Positions 27,088 through 37,294 are shown, counted from the stretch's first letter. The stretch is DNA of 64,000 nt from Bacteriovoracaceae bacterium (GCA_947450475.1 CANFVK010000004.1:186001-250000), one strand, 5' to 3'. The notes: generated from the sequence alone by a model not told the origin. Program-made: numbers and translations.

Positions 27088-27138
27088 AATCAACGCCAAT
27101 TTTTTTTGTATCTTCTTTACTTGATGATACTATAATTT

Positions 27139-28179
27139 ATGCCCATTAATAAAGATATTATCTTAAGAGTTCTTTTCTCTATAGCTTTTATATCGATCAC
27201 ATTTCGAGTCTTAGTTCCTATTTTTGTGGACTATTTGAAGAAAAAATTACCTGGTCACTATGACCAGAGCAAAGATCTTGATTATTTAATAAAACGACAA
27301 AAAGAAAGGCTGCGCTCCCAGTATGGATTAAGTGGAGATATTCAAAGTTCAAGCACGCTAATAAATTCGGAGAAGCGATTAATAAATAATCCCCCACCAA
27401 ATTCAACCTCAGAAGTCAGTTCTTTGTCCAAAGAATTAAAATGGGGAGGAAGTCAGCTGGTGCTTGAATTGCAGTCTGAGATTGCAAAGAATTTTTCCTA
27501 CAAGCTGGCCGAATCCAAAGTGAATGCATTTGTCCATTTAGTACAAAGACGTGACTACCTTGAATATTTAAGCAATGAGCAAAAAGTCTCAAAGTCCGGA
27601 ATAAAAAATTTTCTCGTTACTCTTTTAATTTGGTTTATTTTGGTTGAAGAAACAAGAGAAAAAAAATTTTATATGCTCGCGAAGATTGCTCATAAATTAG
27701 AAGTAACTCCTGAAGAATTCGCCCTTGCTATTCAACTCAAACTACTTATGAGCATCGCAACTAAAAAAGAGTTAAAAGAAGAAAGAATATTTTCCGAAGT
27801 TCTAGTTTTGAATCAGTATTCTGATGATACTATAAAAGAAGCTTCGGAAATTATCGCTAAAAAAGAAGCAAATCTTTGGTGCAAAAGCCCATCTCAACTT
27901 TTTGAAGAATTAAATCTCTCTCTTAATTTTGCATCCATGCTTTCGCCGTTACCCAAAATTAAGAATAGAAAAGATATTGAATCTGCATGTAAGGTTTTAG
28001 GTGTTTCACTTGAGCAAAGCATTGATGAGGTTAAAAAAACTTATAAAAAAATGGCATTAAAAAAGCATCCCGACAAAATTGTTTCCCAAAAACTTCCAAA
28101 GTATTTAGAACGTAAAGCCATAGATAAATTCAACATTATTCAAGAAGCATTATCAATATTTTTAGAACATAAAAAATAA
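27139..28179 (+). CDS. Membrane-anchored J-domain protein
   Basis: A 346-residue protein. A membrane helix (about 7-28) is followed by a charged linker, a helical TerB-like middle part (about 110-250) and a C-terminal J domain (about 278-346) with the HPD motif (LKKHPDK). The layout resembles DjlA, which recruits DnaK to the membrane. TATAAT lies only three bases ahead of the ATG and there is no ribosome site, so start and promoter are unusual. The next gene follows by 11 bases. Confidence 0.8.
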   Translation: MPINKDIILRVLFSIAFISITFRVLVPIFVDYLKKKLPGHYDQSKDLDYLIKRQKERLRSQYGLSGDIQSSSTLINSEKRLINNPPPNSTSEVSSLSKELKWGGSQLVLELQSEIAKNFSYKLAESKVNAFVHLVQRRDYLEYLSNEQKVSKSGIKNFLVTLLIWFILVEETREKKFYMLAKIAHKLEVTPEEFALAIQLKLLMSIATKKELKEERIFSEVLVLNQYSDDTIKEASEIIAKKEANLWCKSPSQLFEELNLSLNFASMLSPLPKIKNRKDIESACKVLGVSLEQSIDEVKKTYKKMALKKHPDKIVSQKLPKYLERKAIDKFNIIQEALSIFLEHKK

Positions 28180-28190
28180 ACAGGAAACTC

Positions 28191-29855
28191 ATGTTTGCAA
28201 AAAAAGAACTTGTTATTAAAGAAATTAAGAATTCGTTGATAGATATTATAAGCGAAACTAATGGCATTACGATTAATGACACTTTAGAGCTTTTAAGTTT
28301 TTCACCAACCTTAAAAAAAAACATGCAAGTCGAGAAGTCACTACATGAATTTAGAAATTTACTAAATTCATTCCAAAGCAATGACGTTGACATCTCAACA
28401 CTTCTAAGTCATCCGTTTTCTGAGGCATTTTTTGATTTTTTTAAGGAGTTTCCGCTACCTTATCATGAAGAGCATATACATTTAACAGGTTCACTTAGTG
28501 CAGAATTTATTTACCCAAGATTAAAAATCTTACTTGAGGGACCTCAGTCTAAAATTTATGAACAAAAAATCGCTGAAATTTATGGTCACGATGCCCTTCC
28601 AATAGAAAACATTGACGATGTTGATAAATTAATTCGCTTGAAGGATGGAGAGCTTTTTAAAACCTATTTAAAAATACTTTTCTTGCCTAAACTTGTTCTT
28701 ACATCAAGGACTTCTCATGCTGAAGCTGCTTATCATATGGCTTCAGAACTTTTCAATAACTATAATGTTGGGAAGATAAGATTAAAATTTACTCTTTCTC
28801 GTTCAACGGGATTAAGTGAAGAGCAAATTCCTGGACTAGAGGATTTAACTGAAGATGATGTTGTATTAGGTCTTTATGATGGATTTATGAAATTTAAAAA
28901 AGAAAAGCCTTTTTTTAATTTTGTTTTGTCACCTAGCTTTAGAAAAGAACCTACTTTTTTTGATCAATTAAATTTTGAATCAAAGCAAGATCATTTCGAA
29001 GAACAAGTATTGAAAATACTAGAACTATTAAAAAAATATCCATATTTAAAAGAAGCGCTTAGTGAGGTTGATACTGTAGGTGATGAAAAAGAACTTTACA
29101 AAAAAAAGCATTTTCTAGAAATGAAGTCTGGTTTAAGAAGACTTCAATACCAGGGATTTCACATTCGATCTCACCATGGAGAAACTTGGAAAATACTAAG
29201 ACTAGGAGTCCAAGCTGTCGATAATGCATTAAATATTTGGCACATTGATACACTTGAACATGGCTTAAGTTTGGGTATTAATCCTAATTATTATTTTCAT
29301 AGGCTTTATCAGCGAATAATTGAAATGAATAACTCCGCTCAGTCCCTATCACCAAACAGTTTTGAATACGCCGAAATAATGGATATGGAATGGCGAGACG
29401 ATTCAATACGTGAAAAAATCATTAATGGAACTCTAATTGATGACAACGAAAGAATTAAATTTCTCAAGACAAAATTTCATACAGCTCGAGAGATTGAGCA
29501 TTATCAACATGATGTTTTAAATCGTATGATTAATAAAAAAGTCTCTCTGGTTGCACTTCCATCGTCTAATTTAAAATTAACTGGATGTTTTCCAGATTAC
29601 AAAGATCATCCATTTTCATGGTGGGAAAAAAAAGGTGTTCAACTCGGTATTGGAACTGATAATTACATTACGCTTAGTACAAATTACATTCAAGAACTTC
29701 TAATTCTACTTTACTCAAATCCAACAACTTTAAAAATTATGAAATTATTAATGGTTGCAACAAAAGAAACGAGACGTCCTTATATGAGTCACTTGTTATG
29801 GGAAATGAGAAAGACTATTCATGAAACGCAATCTGGACTTCACTCGCCACCATAG
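28191..29855 (+). CDS. Adenosine/AMP deaminase-like metal-dependent hydrolase
   Basis: A 554-residue amidohydrolase. Metal and catalytic motifs of the adenosine deaminase family are visible: HxH at His95/His97 (HEEHIHLTGS), HHGET, LEHGLSL, LPSSNLKLTG and GIGTDNY in place of the usual TDDP. The family deaminates adenosine or related nucleosides; the length is much greater than the usual 330-350, with an extra N-terminal 90 residues and an insert, so the substrate may differ. AGGAAACTC precedes the ATG. The last 41 bases overlap the convergent heptosyltransferase gene. Confidence 0.82.
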   Translation: MFAKKELVIKEIKNSLIDIISETNGITINDTLELLSFSPTLKKNMQVEKSLHEFRNLLNSFQSNDVDISTLLSHPFSEAFFDFFKEFPLPYHEEHIHLTGSLSAEFIYPRLKILLEGPQSKIYEQKIAEIYGHDALPIENIDDVDKLIRLKDGELFKTYLKILFLPKLVLTSRTSHAEAAYHMASELFNNYNVGKIRLKFTLSRSTGLSEEQIPGLEDLTEDDVVLGLYDGFMKFKKEKPFFNFVLSPSFRKEPTFFDQLNFESKQDHFEEQVLKILELLKKYPYLKEALSEVDTVGDEKELYKKKHFLEMKSGLRRLQYQGFHIRSHHGETWKILRLGVQAVDNALNIWHIDTLEHGLSLGINPNYYFHRLYQRIIEMNNSAQSLSPNSFEYAEIMDMEWRDDSIREKIINGTLIDDNERIKFLKTKFHTAREIEHYQHDVLNRMINKKVSLVALPSSNLKLTGCFPDYKDHPFSWWEKKGVQLGIGTDNYITLSTNYIQELLILLYSNPTTLKIMKLLMVATKETRRPYMSHLLWEMRKTIHETQSGLHSPP

Positions 29856-30849
29856 CAGGTGTAATTTCTTTCATACACTGCTGATAAATAAGTTGGGAGC
29901 ATTTTCCTCGACCATCTTTTGAACAGGGTCTACAACTTAAATTTACCTCTAGAGTTTTGATCTTTGGATTGGTCGTGAATCCAAAAGCCGTTGGCCCCAT
30001 TAAGGATAGTGCTTTTTTTCCTAAAACATCTGCGACATGAAGAAGACCCGTATCGGCCGAAATCACTAAATGAGATTTCTCTATCAAATACGAACTTTCA
30101 ACCAAAGAAAGCTTTCCAGCAAAGTTAAAAACTCGATTTGAATCAACCGCCATTATTTCCTCACAGAAAAAATCCTCTTTTCCACCTAAGACTATAAATT
30201 TTTTATCAGGAATCAACTCAATCAATCTTTTCCAATGATCGAGAGGCCATCTTTTCATTTCCCATGCAGCAGATGGAACTAATGTGATAAAGTCATCACT
30301 TTTTATTGTAGCCTGCATAAGCTCTTCAACTTTAATGACAGTGGTTATTGGAAATTTCCATACCATTGAAGGCCAGATAGTAGTTAATACTACTCCCCAG
30401 TCTTTTAAAGGATTAATGTATGAGTCGATCCCTTTAAATGGTTTTGGGAAAAAATTTAGCCTAAATTTAAAAAGAAAAAATCTTTTTAGTCGATCTTTTG
30501 AACGGATTAGAAGATTAGGTGAATTTAACTGAAACTTTAAAAATAATTTAATTAAATAAGAGCGAAGATTATTATGAGCGTCATAAACGTGAGTAAAGTT
30601 TTCGTTTCTCAAGTTCAAAGCATACTTAATCAATCCAATGAATCCTAATTTTTTATCAAGAGACCAGATTTTTTCTACGTTGGGATTAAGTGCAACTAGA
30701 TATTCAAATTCTGATCTCGTTGCCCAATGAATCTCACATTGATCTTGATTTTGTCTCATTACCCGACGAATTGGCTCAACGACTGATGAGCATTGGATAA
30801 TGTCACCAAAACTAGAGAAGCGAATAATTAAAATTTTATTTTTCTTCAT
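29815..30849 (-). CDS. ADP-heptose:LPS heptosyltransferase-like, GT9 family
   Basis: A 344-residue GT9 enzyme. RFSSFGDIIQ near the N-terminus and ISADTGLLHVADVLGKKALSLMGPT in two parts are the family motifs; LVPSAAWEMKRWP contacts the ADP-sugar. It adds heptose to the lipopolysaccharide core, which fits a Gram-negative outer membrane. TTG at 30855 adds two residues; the ATG at 30849 is preferred. Its 3' end overlaps the deaminase-like gene by 41 bases, the longest overlap in the window. Confidence 0.9.
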   Translation of the reverse strand: MKKNKILIIRFSSFGDIIQCSSVVEPIRRVMRQNQDQCEIHWATRSEFEYLVALNPNVEKIWSLDKKLGFIGLIKYALNLRNENFTHVYDAHNNLRSYLIKLFLKFQLNSPNLLIRSKDRLKRFFLFKFRLNFFPKPFKGIDSYINPLKDWGVVLTTIWPSMVWKFPITTVIKVEELMQATIKSDDFITLVPSAAWEMKRWPLDHWKRLIELIPDKKFIVLGGKEDFFCEEIMAVDSNRVFNFAGKLSLVESSYLIEKSHLVISADTGLLHVADVLGKKALSLMGPTAFGFTTNPKIKTLEVNLSCRPCSKDGRGKCSQLIYQQCMKEITPAMVASEVQIAFHE

Positions 30850-30892
30850 TATCAATTAATATTAATCTCAACACTACACATTGGAAACATTG

Positions 30893-31978
30893 ATGGGCTT
30901 TAGTTTAAAAAATTTATCCTCACTTTTAAATGTTGCCATTCAATATAAGGCTTCTGATATTCACATCAGAACAAATGAAGCTCCTTGCTTAAGAATTCGG
31001 GGCGAATTAGTCCCAATTCAGACCAAAATTTTTTCAACTGAAGATATCGCTGACATCATTCAAATTCTTGGTGCCGATAAAGACATATTCAAAGAATTAT
31101 CTCAGAAAAATGAAGTTGATGGCTCATTTTCGATAGAAGACGTTTGTCGAGTTCGCTTTAATATATTCCGGTGTATCGGCCAATTTGGAATTGTCTTAAG
31201 AGTTATTAATACTCAAGTTCCCAAGCTTGAAGATTTGGAATTGGCCAAAGTTATTTCCAAAATTGCACTCCAAAAAAGAGGTCTAATTCTTGTTACTGGC
31301 GCAACAGGTTCAGGCAAAAGTACTACATTAGCCGCTATGATTAATCATATTAATGAAAATCGTGGCTCTCACATCATTACCATCGAAGATCCGGTTGAAT
31401 ATTTACACTCTCAAAAAATGTCTAGAATTTCTCAGAGAGAAGTTGGCAAAGATACTGATAATTTTAATTCAGGACTTAGGGCGGCACTACGACAAGATCC
31501 AGATATTATTTCTATAGGGGAAATGAGAGATCCTGAAACTGTTGAAATTGCCTTGAAGGCAGCCGAAACAGGCCATGTGGTATTTTCTACCCTTCATACA
31601 ACAAATACACTTACGACTATAGGTAGAATAATTTCTATGTTCCCATCTCATGTTCAAGCAGATGCCAGAAAGCGTTTGTCTGAAAACCTATATGCAATAA
31701 TTGGTCAAAGAATGCTACCAGGGAAAAATGGTAAAATCGTAATTGCTCAAGAAATAATGGTAAACTCGCCCGGAATAAGAGATTGCATCGCCGGTAAAGA
31801 TGATTTAAGTAGAATTCCATCCATCATTACTCAGGGAGCTGGAAAATCCACTAACGGTGGCCAAACTTTTGACCAGCATATTATGCATTTATTTCAAAAA
31901 GGATTTATTACAAAAGAAGTTGCGCTTGAATCTGTGGCATCTCAATCAGATTTTATTCAAAAGCTTACTGTCGAATAA
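30893..31978 (+). CDS. pilT: PilT family pilus retraction ATPase
   Basis: A 361-residue hexameric ATPase. N-terminal PAS-like domain (ASDIHIR), Walker A GATGSGKST, Asp box ITIEDPVEY, Walker B with SIGEMRDPET (the PilT-type AIRNLRE helix differs at the end) and His box STLHTTN. It disassembles type IV pili to drive twitching motility. GGAAAC lies five bases ahead of ATG 30893; a TTG at 30881 is also in frame. No other pil gene is adjacent. Confidence 0.9.
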   Translation: MGFSLKNLSSLLNVAIQYKASDIHIRTNEAPCLRIRGELVPIQTKIFSTEDIADIIQILGADKDIFKELSQKNEVDGSFSIEDVCRVRFNIFRCIGQFGIVLRVINTQVPKLEDLELAKVISKIALQKRGLILVTGATGSGKSTTLAAMINHINENRGSHIITIEDPVEYLHSQKMSRISQREVGKDTDNFNSGLRAALRQDPDIISIGEMRDPETVEIALKAAETGHVVFSTLHTTNTLTTIGRIISMFPSHVQADARKRLSENLYAIIGQRMLPGKNGKIVIAQEIMVNSPGIRDCIAGKDDLSRIPSIITQGAGKSTNGGQTFDQHIMHLFQKGFITKEVALESVASQSDFIQKLTVE

Positions 31979-31979
31979 A

Positions 31980-32687
31980 TTACTCTTTTATAACCAGCGT
32001 TTGAGAAAGACGGTCATGCAGGGAAAGTTTCTCTTTTGAAAAAAGAATCATAAATAGACCTACAACCGATATCATCGAAAGTGGCTTGTAAACAATTTCT
32101 CGCAAAAAGGCTTGCTTCAATGAAAGCGAATATTTTTGATTTCCTCTCACCTTTAAACCTAAAAATTTTTTGCCGAACGTATTATTGAAAAAGGCTAAAG
32201 GAATAACAATAAATAAATAAATGAGAACTATCAATGCTACACCGAACAAGCATTGGTCAGTTGTCTGTGGAGAAATTAGCATTGCAAGTTTATAATGATC
32301 CAAAAATAATTTTAACAAAAAGCTTAAAAATGGAATCGATAATTTAGAGACGTAAAATATTGCGTAAAGAAAAAATAAATCAAATACCGTCGCAATAACT
32401 CTTTCAAGGGGTGATGCAAAAACCATGAGATCACCTGGATCTTCCTCCTCTGAAGAAATAAGCTCTTGAGCTAGACGGGATCTGGTTTTTGACCTAGAAA
32501 CAACAGAATCGTCAAGGTGTAATCTCTCTTTCTTACCCTTAAACAATTGCTTTAAACCGTTGTTTTTTTCTGGCTCTTCGCCGACTGGATTTTCGCTATT
32601 TAATAATGGCTTAAAAGATTCATCATCCCAATCTACTTTCTTTTGAGAATTTTTATCCTTGCTTAAATGTAAATTTTTTTTGTCCAT
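31980..32687 (-). CDS. RDD family membrane protein
   Basis: A 235-residue protein. A charged, disordered N-terminal 90 residues precedes a three-to-four-helix RDD domain, whose hallmarks here are ASPLERVIATVFDLF, NTFGKKFLGLKV and LSLHDRLSQT. RDD proteins may be ion antiporters, but most are uncharacterised. It is last in a minus-strand run after prc and a small gene, and its stop is one base from the pilT stop. Confidence 0.85.
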   Translation of the reverse strand: MDKKNLHLSKDKNSQKKVDWDDESFKPLLNSENPVGEEPEKNNGLKQLFKGKKERLHLDDSVVSRSKTRSRLAQELISSEEEDPGDLMVFASPLERVIATVFDLFFLYAIFYVSKLSIPFLSFLLKLFLDHYKLAMLISPQTTDQCLFGVALIVLIYLFIVIPLAFFNNTFGKKFLGLKVRGNQKYSLSLKQAFLREIVYKPLSMISVVGLFMILFSKEKLSLHDRLSQTLVIKE

Positions 32688-32704
32688 GTTAATAAATTAA
32701 AAAC

Positions 32705-32929
32705 TCAACTATTATTGATTCTAGCTATTATTTCATTTAATTTCTTCTGAGCATCATCACAAAGATTTCTCCATTCTTCATGATTTAAATTCTTATCTAG
32801 GTTAAGCAAAAGCTTACCTAATTCAGCTGAGCATTTATTAAATTCTCTAAGAAGCTCTACCGCCAAAAAGTCATCCTCAAGTGTTTCAAGCTTAGATAAA
32901 ATTTTTTCTACTTCTTTGTTCTCAATCAT
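32705..32929 (-). CDS. Small helical hypothetical protein
   Basis: A 74-residue acidic, all-helical protein with heptad-like Leu spacing, likely a coiled coil. The size recalls XseB, but the conserved XseB motif is missing, so I leave it unnamed. It lies 6 bases after prc and 17 bases before the RDD gene, so it is probably in their operon. Confidence 0.65.
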   Translation of the reverse strand: MIENKEVEKILSKLETLEDDFLAVELLREFNKCSAELGKLLLNLDKNLNHEEWRNLCDDAQKKLNEIIARINNS

Positions 32930-32935
32930 GATTTC

Positions 32936-35164
32936 TTATTTTAATGCTGTTTTCTTTGGTTTTATGCTCTTCAAAATATCATTGGCAACCATAACTGATT
33001 CTTGCAATACTATATCTTGTCTTAAAGCTTTAACCCAATCATCCTTTCTTTGCTCAAAATCTTTTGCCCATTTTTTCATATCGCCTGGTCTAATATTGTC
33101 ATGAGCTTTTAAAGATTCATCTATATTTGTAACAAGCAAATTTTTATCTTCTTCATCGAGTTTTAATTCTTCGGCCATCTTCTTATTTTGAGCATCTTCT
33201 ATTTGAACTTGAGCTAAATTTAAGGACACAAGAGTATCTTTTTTCTTTTTATTCAAATATTCAACATTTTTTAAAAGCTTATTAAATCTTAAACTTGTCT
33301 TAACCCTAGCAAGACTTTTTGTTTTAAGATCTGGCAAATTATATGAAAATTTAGACCATTTGCTAAAAGGCTTGCTCTGAATTTGATCCCAAGGCAATGA
33401 ATATTCCAAATCTTTTTCTCTACTTTCGACATAACTAAAAAAATCTGGAAGTACAATATCTGATGTCACTCCTTTATATTGAGTTGAAGCTCCAGTTACA
33501 CGATAAAATTTTTGGATAGTAACCTTCAAAGCTCCCATAGTTGGACCGAACATCGAAAGCAATGGACCTTGATTTAAATTTAAAACAGCTTGAACTGTTC
33601 CTTTCCCATGAGAGAAATCTCCTCCAATAATAACTGCTCTTCCGTAGTCTTGCATTGCACCTGCTAATATTTCAGATGCTGAAGCTGAAAAACGATTGAT
33701 TAACACAATCATTGGTCCATCATATAAAACGCTAGTATCTTCATTTTCCAAAACTTCTATTTTACCTGTATGATCTTTAACTTGTACCACAGGACCTTTA
33801 CCTAAAAAGAGGCCGGACATTAACTTAGCGTCTTCAAGCGCCCCTCCACCATTATTTCTTAAATCCAAAATAACAGCATCGACATTGGCCTTCTTAAGGC
33901 GTTCCAATTCTTTGCGGACATCATCAGTACAATTAATTTGAGAATTTTCAAAGTCGCGATAAAATTTTGGTAGTTGTATATATCCAACTTTAGTATCTAA
34001 GTCTTTGTACTGTAGAACAGATGATTTTGCGAACGATGCAGCAACTTCAATTTCATCTCTTAAGATTGAAATAATCTTTCTAGTTCCATCAACTTTTTTA
34101 ATTGTTAACCTTACTTCAGTCCCTTTTTTACCTCGGATGTATCTAACAGCATCGTCAACTTTCATATCGGTCAGATCAACAGAATCTCCACTGCCTTGAG
34201 AAACAGCTAAAATGGTATCATCTGTTTCTAGTTCTTTTTGTCTCCATGCGGGTCCACCAGGAACAATTTGAACAACTTTTATATATGAGCCATCTTCTTG
34301 CAAAACAGCACCAATCCCTTCGAGCTTTCCAGTAATATCGATGTCAAAGTCTTCTTTTTTCTTTGCAGGTAAATAATTTGTATGTGGGTCAAAAACAGCT
34401 GTTACTGAATTATAAAAATTGTCTAATTGATCTTCTCTATCTTCCTTGGCCAGTCGATCGAAAATTTTTTGAAATCTCTTAGAAACTGAATCATGGGCCT
34501 TAGCTCTCATTTCAGCATCTGAAAGTTTTTTAATTGGAGGTAATTTTTTTTGCGACTTATTTAGGACCTTTTTATTCTTGATTGGTTTATCAGACTGCTC
34601 ATCAATGAGTGACAAGTATTTATTTAATGTCGCCTGCTTAAAAATTAGTTTCCAGTTTTCTTTTAAAGAAGCTTCATCCTTAGGCCAGTCTCTTTTATCA
34701 GGATCAGATTCTACTTTTTCATTTCCATTAAATTCAAATTGCTTTTGAAATGACTCTTTTCTAAGCGTTTCTGCCAATGCAGTTCTTTTTTTAAATATAT
34801 CTAACGCCTTATCTATGAGTGCATAATCTCCCGTGATCATTTCATCATCCATTGCAAATTGGAAGATTTCTAAATCTTTTATATCGCTTTTTGTAAAAAA
34901 TTGCTTTGAAGGATCAATCTTTTTCAAATATTGAGCGAAAGCTTTTTGAGAAACTTCGTCATTTATTTTCAATGCCCGGTAATGATATGTTTCTAGTGCG
35001 CTTTTTAGAATATTTCCAATGAGCTTTTCTCTTCTTGGATCTTTTTCTTCCTTGACCTTGACCTTTGCCTTAACATCTTTGGCATTTGCGGAAACGGACA
35101 AATTAAATTCTGAACTTGAAAAAGAAAGTGTTGCAATAAAAAGGTACAAAAGAAGACGTTTCAT
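32936..35164 (-). CDS. prc: C-terminal processing (tail-specific) protease Prc
   Basis: A 742-residue periplasmic S41 protease. Signal peptide (about 1-28), helical N-domain, PDZ domain (about 250-340), catalytic core with VILDLRNNGGG and FSASASEILAGAM (Ser), GKGTVQ (Lys), and a C-terminal DUF3340-like region. It degrades or trims periplasmic proteins from their C-termini, including cell-wall hydrolases in other bacteria. It starts a three-gene minus-strand run. Confidence 0.95.
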   Translation of the reverse strand: MKRLLLYLFIATLSFSSSEFNLSVSANAKDVKAKVKVKEEKDPRREKLIGNILKSALETYHYRALKINDEVSQKAFAQYLKKIDPSKQFFTKSDIKDLEIFQFAMDDEMITGDYALIDKALDIFKKRTALAETLRKESFQKQFEFNGNEKVESDPDKRDWPKDEASLKENWKLIFKQATLNKYLSLIDEQSDKPIKNKKVLNKSQKKLPPIKKLSDAEMRAKAHDSVSKRFQKIFDRLAKEDREDQLDNFYNSVTAVFDPHTNYLPAKKKEDFDIDITGKLEGIGAVLQEDGSYIKVVQIVPGGPAWRQKELETDDTILAVSQGSGDSVDLTDMKVDDAVRYIRGKKGTEVRLTIKKVDGTRKIISILRDEIEVAASFAKSSVLQYKDLDTKVGYIQLPKFYRDFENSQINCTDDVRKELERLKKANVDAVILDLRNNGGGALEDAKLMSGLFLGKGPVVQVKDHTGKIEVLENEDTSVLYDGPMIVLINRFSASASEILAGAMQDYGRAVIIGGDFSHGKGTVQAVLNLNQGPLLSMFGPTMGALKVTIQKFYRVTGASTQYKGVTSDIVLPDFFSYVESREKDLEYSLPWDQIQSKPFSKWSKFSYNLPDLKTKSLARVKTSLRFNKLLKNVEYLNKKKKDTLVSLNLAQVQIEDAQNKKMAEELKLDEEDKNLLVTNIDESLKAHDNIRPGDMKKWAKDFEQRKDDWVKALRQDIVLQESVMVANDILKSIKPKKTALK

Positions 35165-35264
35165 TTTTTCTCCAAAGGGAATATATCTATGGCAATGGTT
35201 CTAATGATACCTCACTATTGAGGCTTAGGCTCAGAAAAAATATTTCCCACTGGAGTCTCTGAAA

Positions 35265-35296
35265 TAAAAAAGACCACCTTAAAAAGGTGGTCTTTT
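35265..35296 (-). terminator. Intrinsic terminator after the second S41 protease gene
   Basis: AGACCACCTT (35271-35280) and AAGGTGGTCT (35284-35293) make a 10-bp perfect stem with a 3-base loop; A6 upstream gives a T run on the minus strand. Confidence 0.92.
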
Positions 35297-35325
35297 CATT
35301 ACTGAAAATATCTGACTGAATCGTT

Positions 35326-37185
35326 TTATTGTTTTTCTAATCCATCAAGAACCTGAGCTGCCTTAATTAACCATCCTTGATTGTTTCTTGCCAGATCAAT
35401 CATACCAGGAGCATAATTCACATCAGCTATAGTTGGTCTGTTTTCAGAACACATTTTACTTACACTATCTGCATCAAAAACCGTTTTATCAATTGAAGTT
35501 CCTGGCAATCCAAAAAGGTAATTTGGCAATTGCGTTTCAAAAACTCTCAAACGATCAACCCATTGGGTATTTAATTCACCAGTAGACAAGTAACCAGCTC
35601 CTGTACCATTTGAGTGAGTTCCAATAATTGTTGCCCTGCCTGATGATTTAAGCAAGAATGACATCTTATCGCATGCACTAATACAATCGGCAGAAATTAA
35701 AGCAACTATTTTGTTATTGAATCCATTAATCTTTTGCATATCGTAAGGTATGACTTCACTAGTAAACATTGGTGTATAGTCTTTGTGTTCCTCAAGAGTC
35801 TTAGCAAAAACGTCCTTCAGCTCATCCATCGTGATGCCAAATGATTGGTCTTCACCCACTACCTCTTGAAAAAAACTTGGCTCTTGCACTTGTCTCATAT
35901 AAGAAGTCATTCTAAAGCCTGAGGTTGCTCCAGGATAGATGGCCCCCTCTTCGGCCAAGACACTTAACACTTGAGCTGGAAGGTTGCCATTGCCGCCACC
36001 ATTAACTCTCAAGTCCAAAATTAATGGCATTTGATTATCTTTTAGTTCTGCAATGAAGCTGCGAATTCCATCAATTAAACTCATTTGTTTATCACCAACT
36101 TTTACCGCTTTAGTCATAAAAGTTAATATCTGAAGGACTCCATAAGTTTTGCCTTTATTGATAAAATACCCTGATCTTAGTGCGGGAGAACCATCGTCTC
36201 CGATCATTTCAGTTAAGCCTTTCAGGTTAAGATGCAGTTTGCGAGTAGAGTATCCTTCAAAGTTCAAAGCATTATCACTCCACTGCTTTGTAGCTTTGTC
36301 AAAAGTCATCCCAATCGTTGTAGTGTCAGAAGGAATATTAAATTTATTGAAAAAAGTAATTGCATCTAATCGAGGAGTTGAGTCTTTGGCGTTGTTTGCA
36401 AATAAAGGTAGTTTAAAAATGCCTGAATTCTTAAAGGTTATCGTTATTGAATTAGATAAATCATATTTAAAATTTCGAATTGTTAACGCTCGAATTGCCT
36501 GAGAGTCAGCAAATTCATCTGAGCTGGCACTGATAAATTTTTTAAGTTCATCTACTTTTTGTTCTACTGGAATTCCATTTATAGCGAGGACTTCATCTCC
36601 AAGCATAATTCGCGAGAAATCCGCCCCCGAAAGCTTAGATGCCATTGCCAAAAACCTTTTTTCCATTGAGCCAACTACAATTTTGCCATCAATTCTAAAT
36701 AATCTTAAGCCTGTATATACGAAAGGACGTGCAATTTTTTCTTGTAGACTAAAGTGAGTGTCTTGAAACTTTGAAACTAAAAGTTGCATTCTATCAAGGA
36801 AATCCAAATTTGATTTTGCTTGAAGAAAGCTAATTCGCTCTTTTTCAAGTGCATTGGTCTTTTCACTAGCAGCTAACAAAACGTCCTCAACTGCATTTTC
36901 GGTACCAAGGGCTTCGCTTTTTAATTGATTAAAATTCAATCCAATTCTTTCTGCCTTTAATGGTAGAAGAGCGTACTCTAATTCAACTGTTTTTAAAAAA
37001 TCATTCATGATCATCAATCTATCTTCACGATCAAGGTAATTAAATTTTAATCCAGAATAGACATCTTTTAATGCCTGAGAGTGACCAATTTTTAAAGGTG
37101 AGTTTAAAAGATTTGCGTTAGCACTTTGACCTATCAATAGAGTTGAAAGCGCCATAGAAAATAGTACCGTATTGCTTAACTTCAT
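35326..37185 (-). CDS. Secreted S41 family peptidase, divergent
   Basis: A 619-residue exported protein with a signal peptide (about 1-24), a helical N-domain, a PDZ-like segment (about 185-250, SRIMLGDEVLAINGIPV) and an S41 core: LILDLRVNGGG and ADCISACDKMSF, in which the Ser sits between two Cys instead of the usual SASASE. The Cys pair may be a disulfide beside the active site. The terminal Lys motif is unclear (HSNGTGAG). It may cleave periplasmic or prey proteins. It is a single-gene unit with its own terminator, upstream of prc. Confidence 0.85.
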   Translation of the reverse strand: MKLSNTVLFSMALSTLLIGQSANANLLNSPLKIGHSQALKDVYSGLKFNYLDREDRLMIMNDFLKTVELEYALLPLKAERIGLNFNQLKSEALGTENAVEDVLLAASEKTNALEKERISFLQAKSNLDFLDRMQLLVSKFQDTHFSLQEKIARPFVYTGLRLFRIDGKIVVGSMEKRFLAMASKLSGADFSRIMLGDEVLAINGIPVEQKVDELKKFISASSDEFADSQAIRALTIRNFKYDLSNSITITFKNSGIFKLPLFANNAKDSTPRLDAITFFNKFNIPSDTTTIGMTFDKATKQWSDNALNFEGYSTRKLHLNLKGLTEMIGDDGSPALRSGYFINKGKTYGVLQILTFMTKAVKVGDKQMSLIDGIRSFIAELKDNQMPLILDLRVNGGGNGNLPAQVLSVLAEEGAIYPGATSGFRMTSYMRQVQEPSFFQEVVGEDQSFGITMDELKDVFAKTLEEHKDYTPMFTSEVIPYDMQKINGFNNKIVALISADCISACDKMSFLLKSSGRATIIGTHSNGTGAGYLSTGELNTQWVDRLRVFETQLPNYLFGLPGTSIDKTVFDADSVSKMCSENRPTIADVNYAPGMIDLARNNQGWLIKAAQVLDGLEKQ

Positions 37186-37294
37186 TTAAATCTCCTTTAA
37201 ATATGAATAGACTGAGTCTAAAGGAACTATAAAAAAAAGGGGAAAGTGAGGAAAAATTACAGGGGTTCTAATCTTACTTATGTCAAAATTTTAG

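Noticed and set aside
32705..32929. Exonuclease VII small subunit (XseB)
   Set aside because: Size and helices fit, but the conserved XseB core motif is absent.
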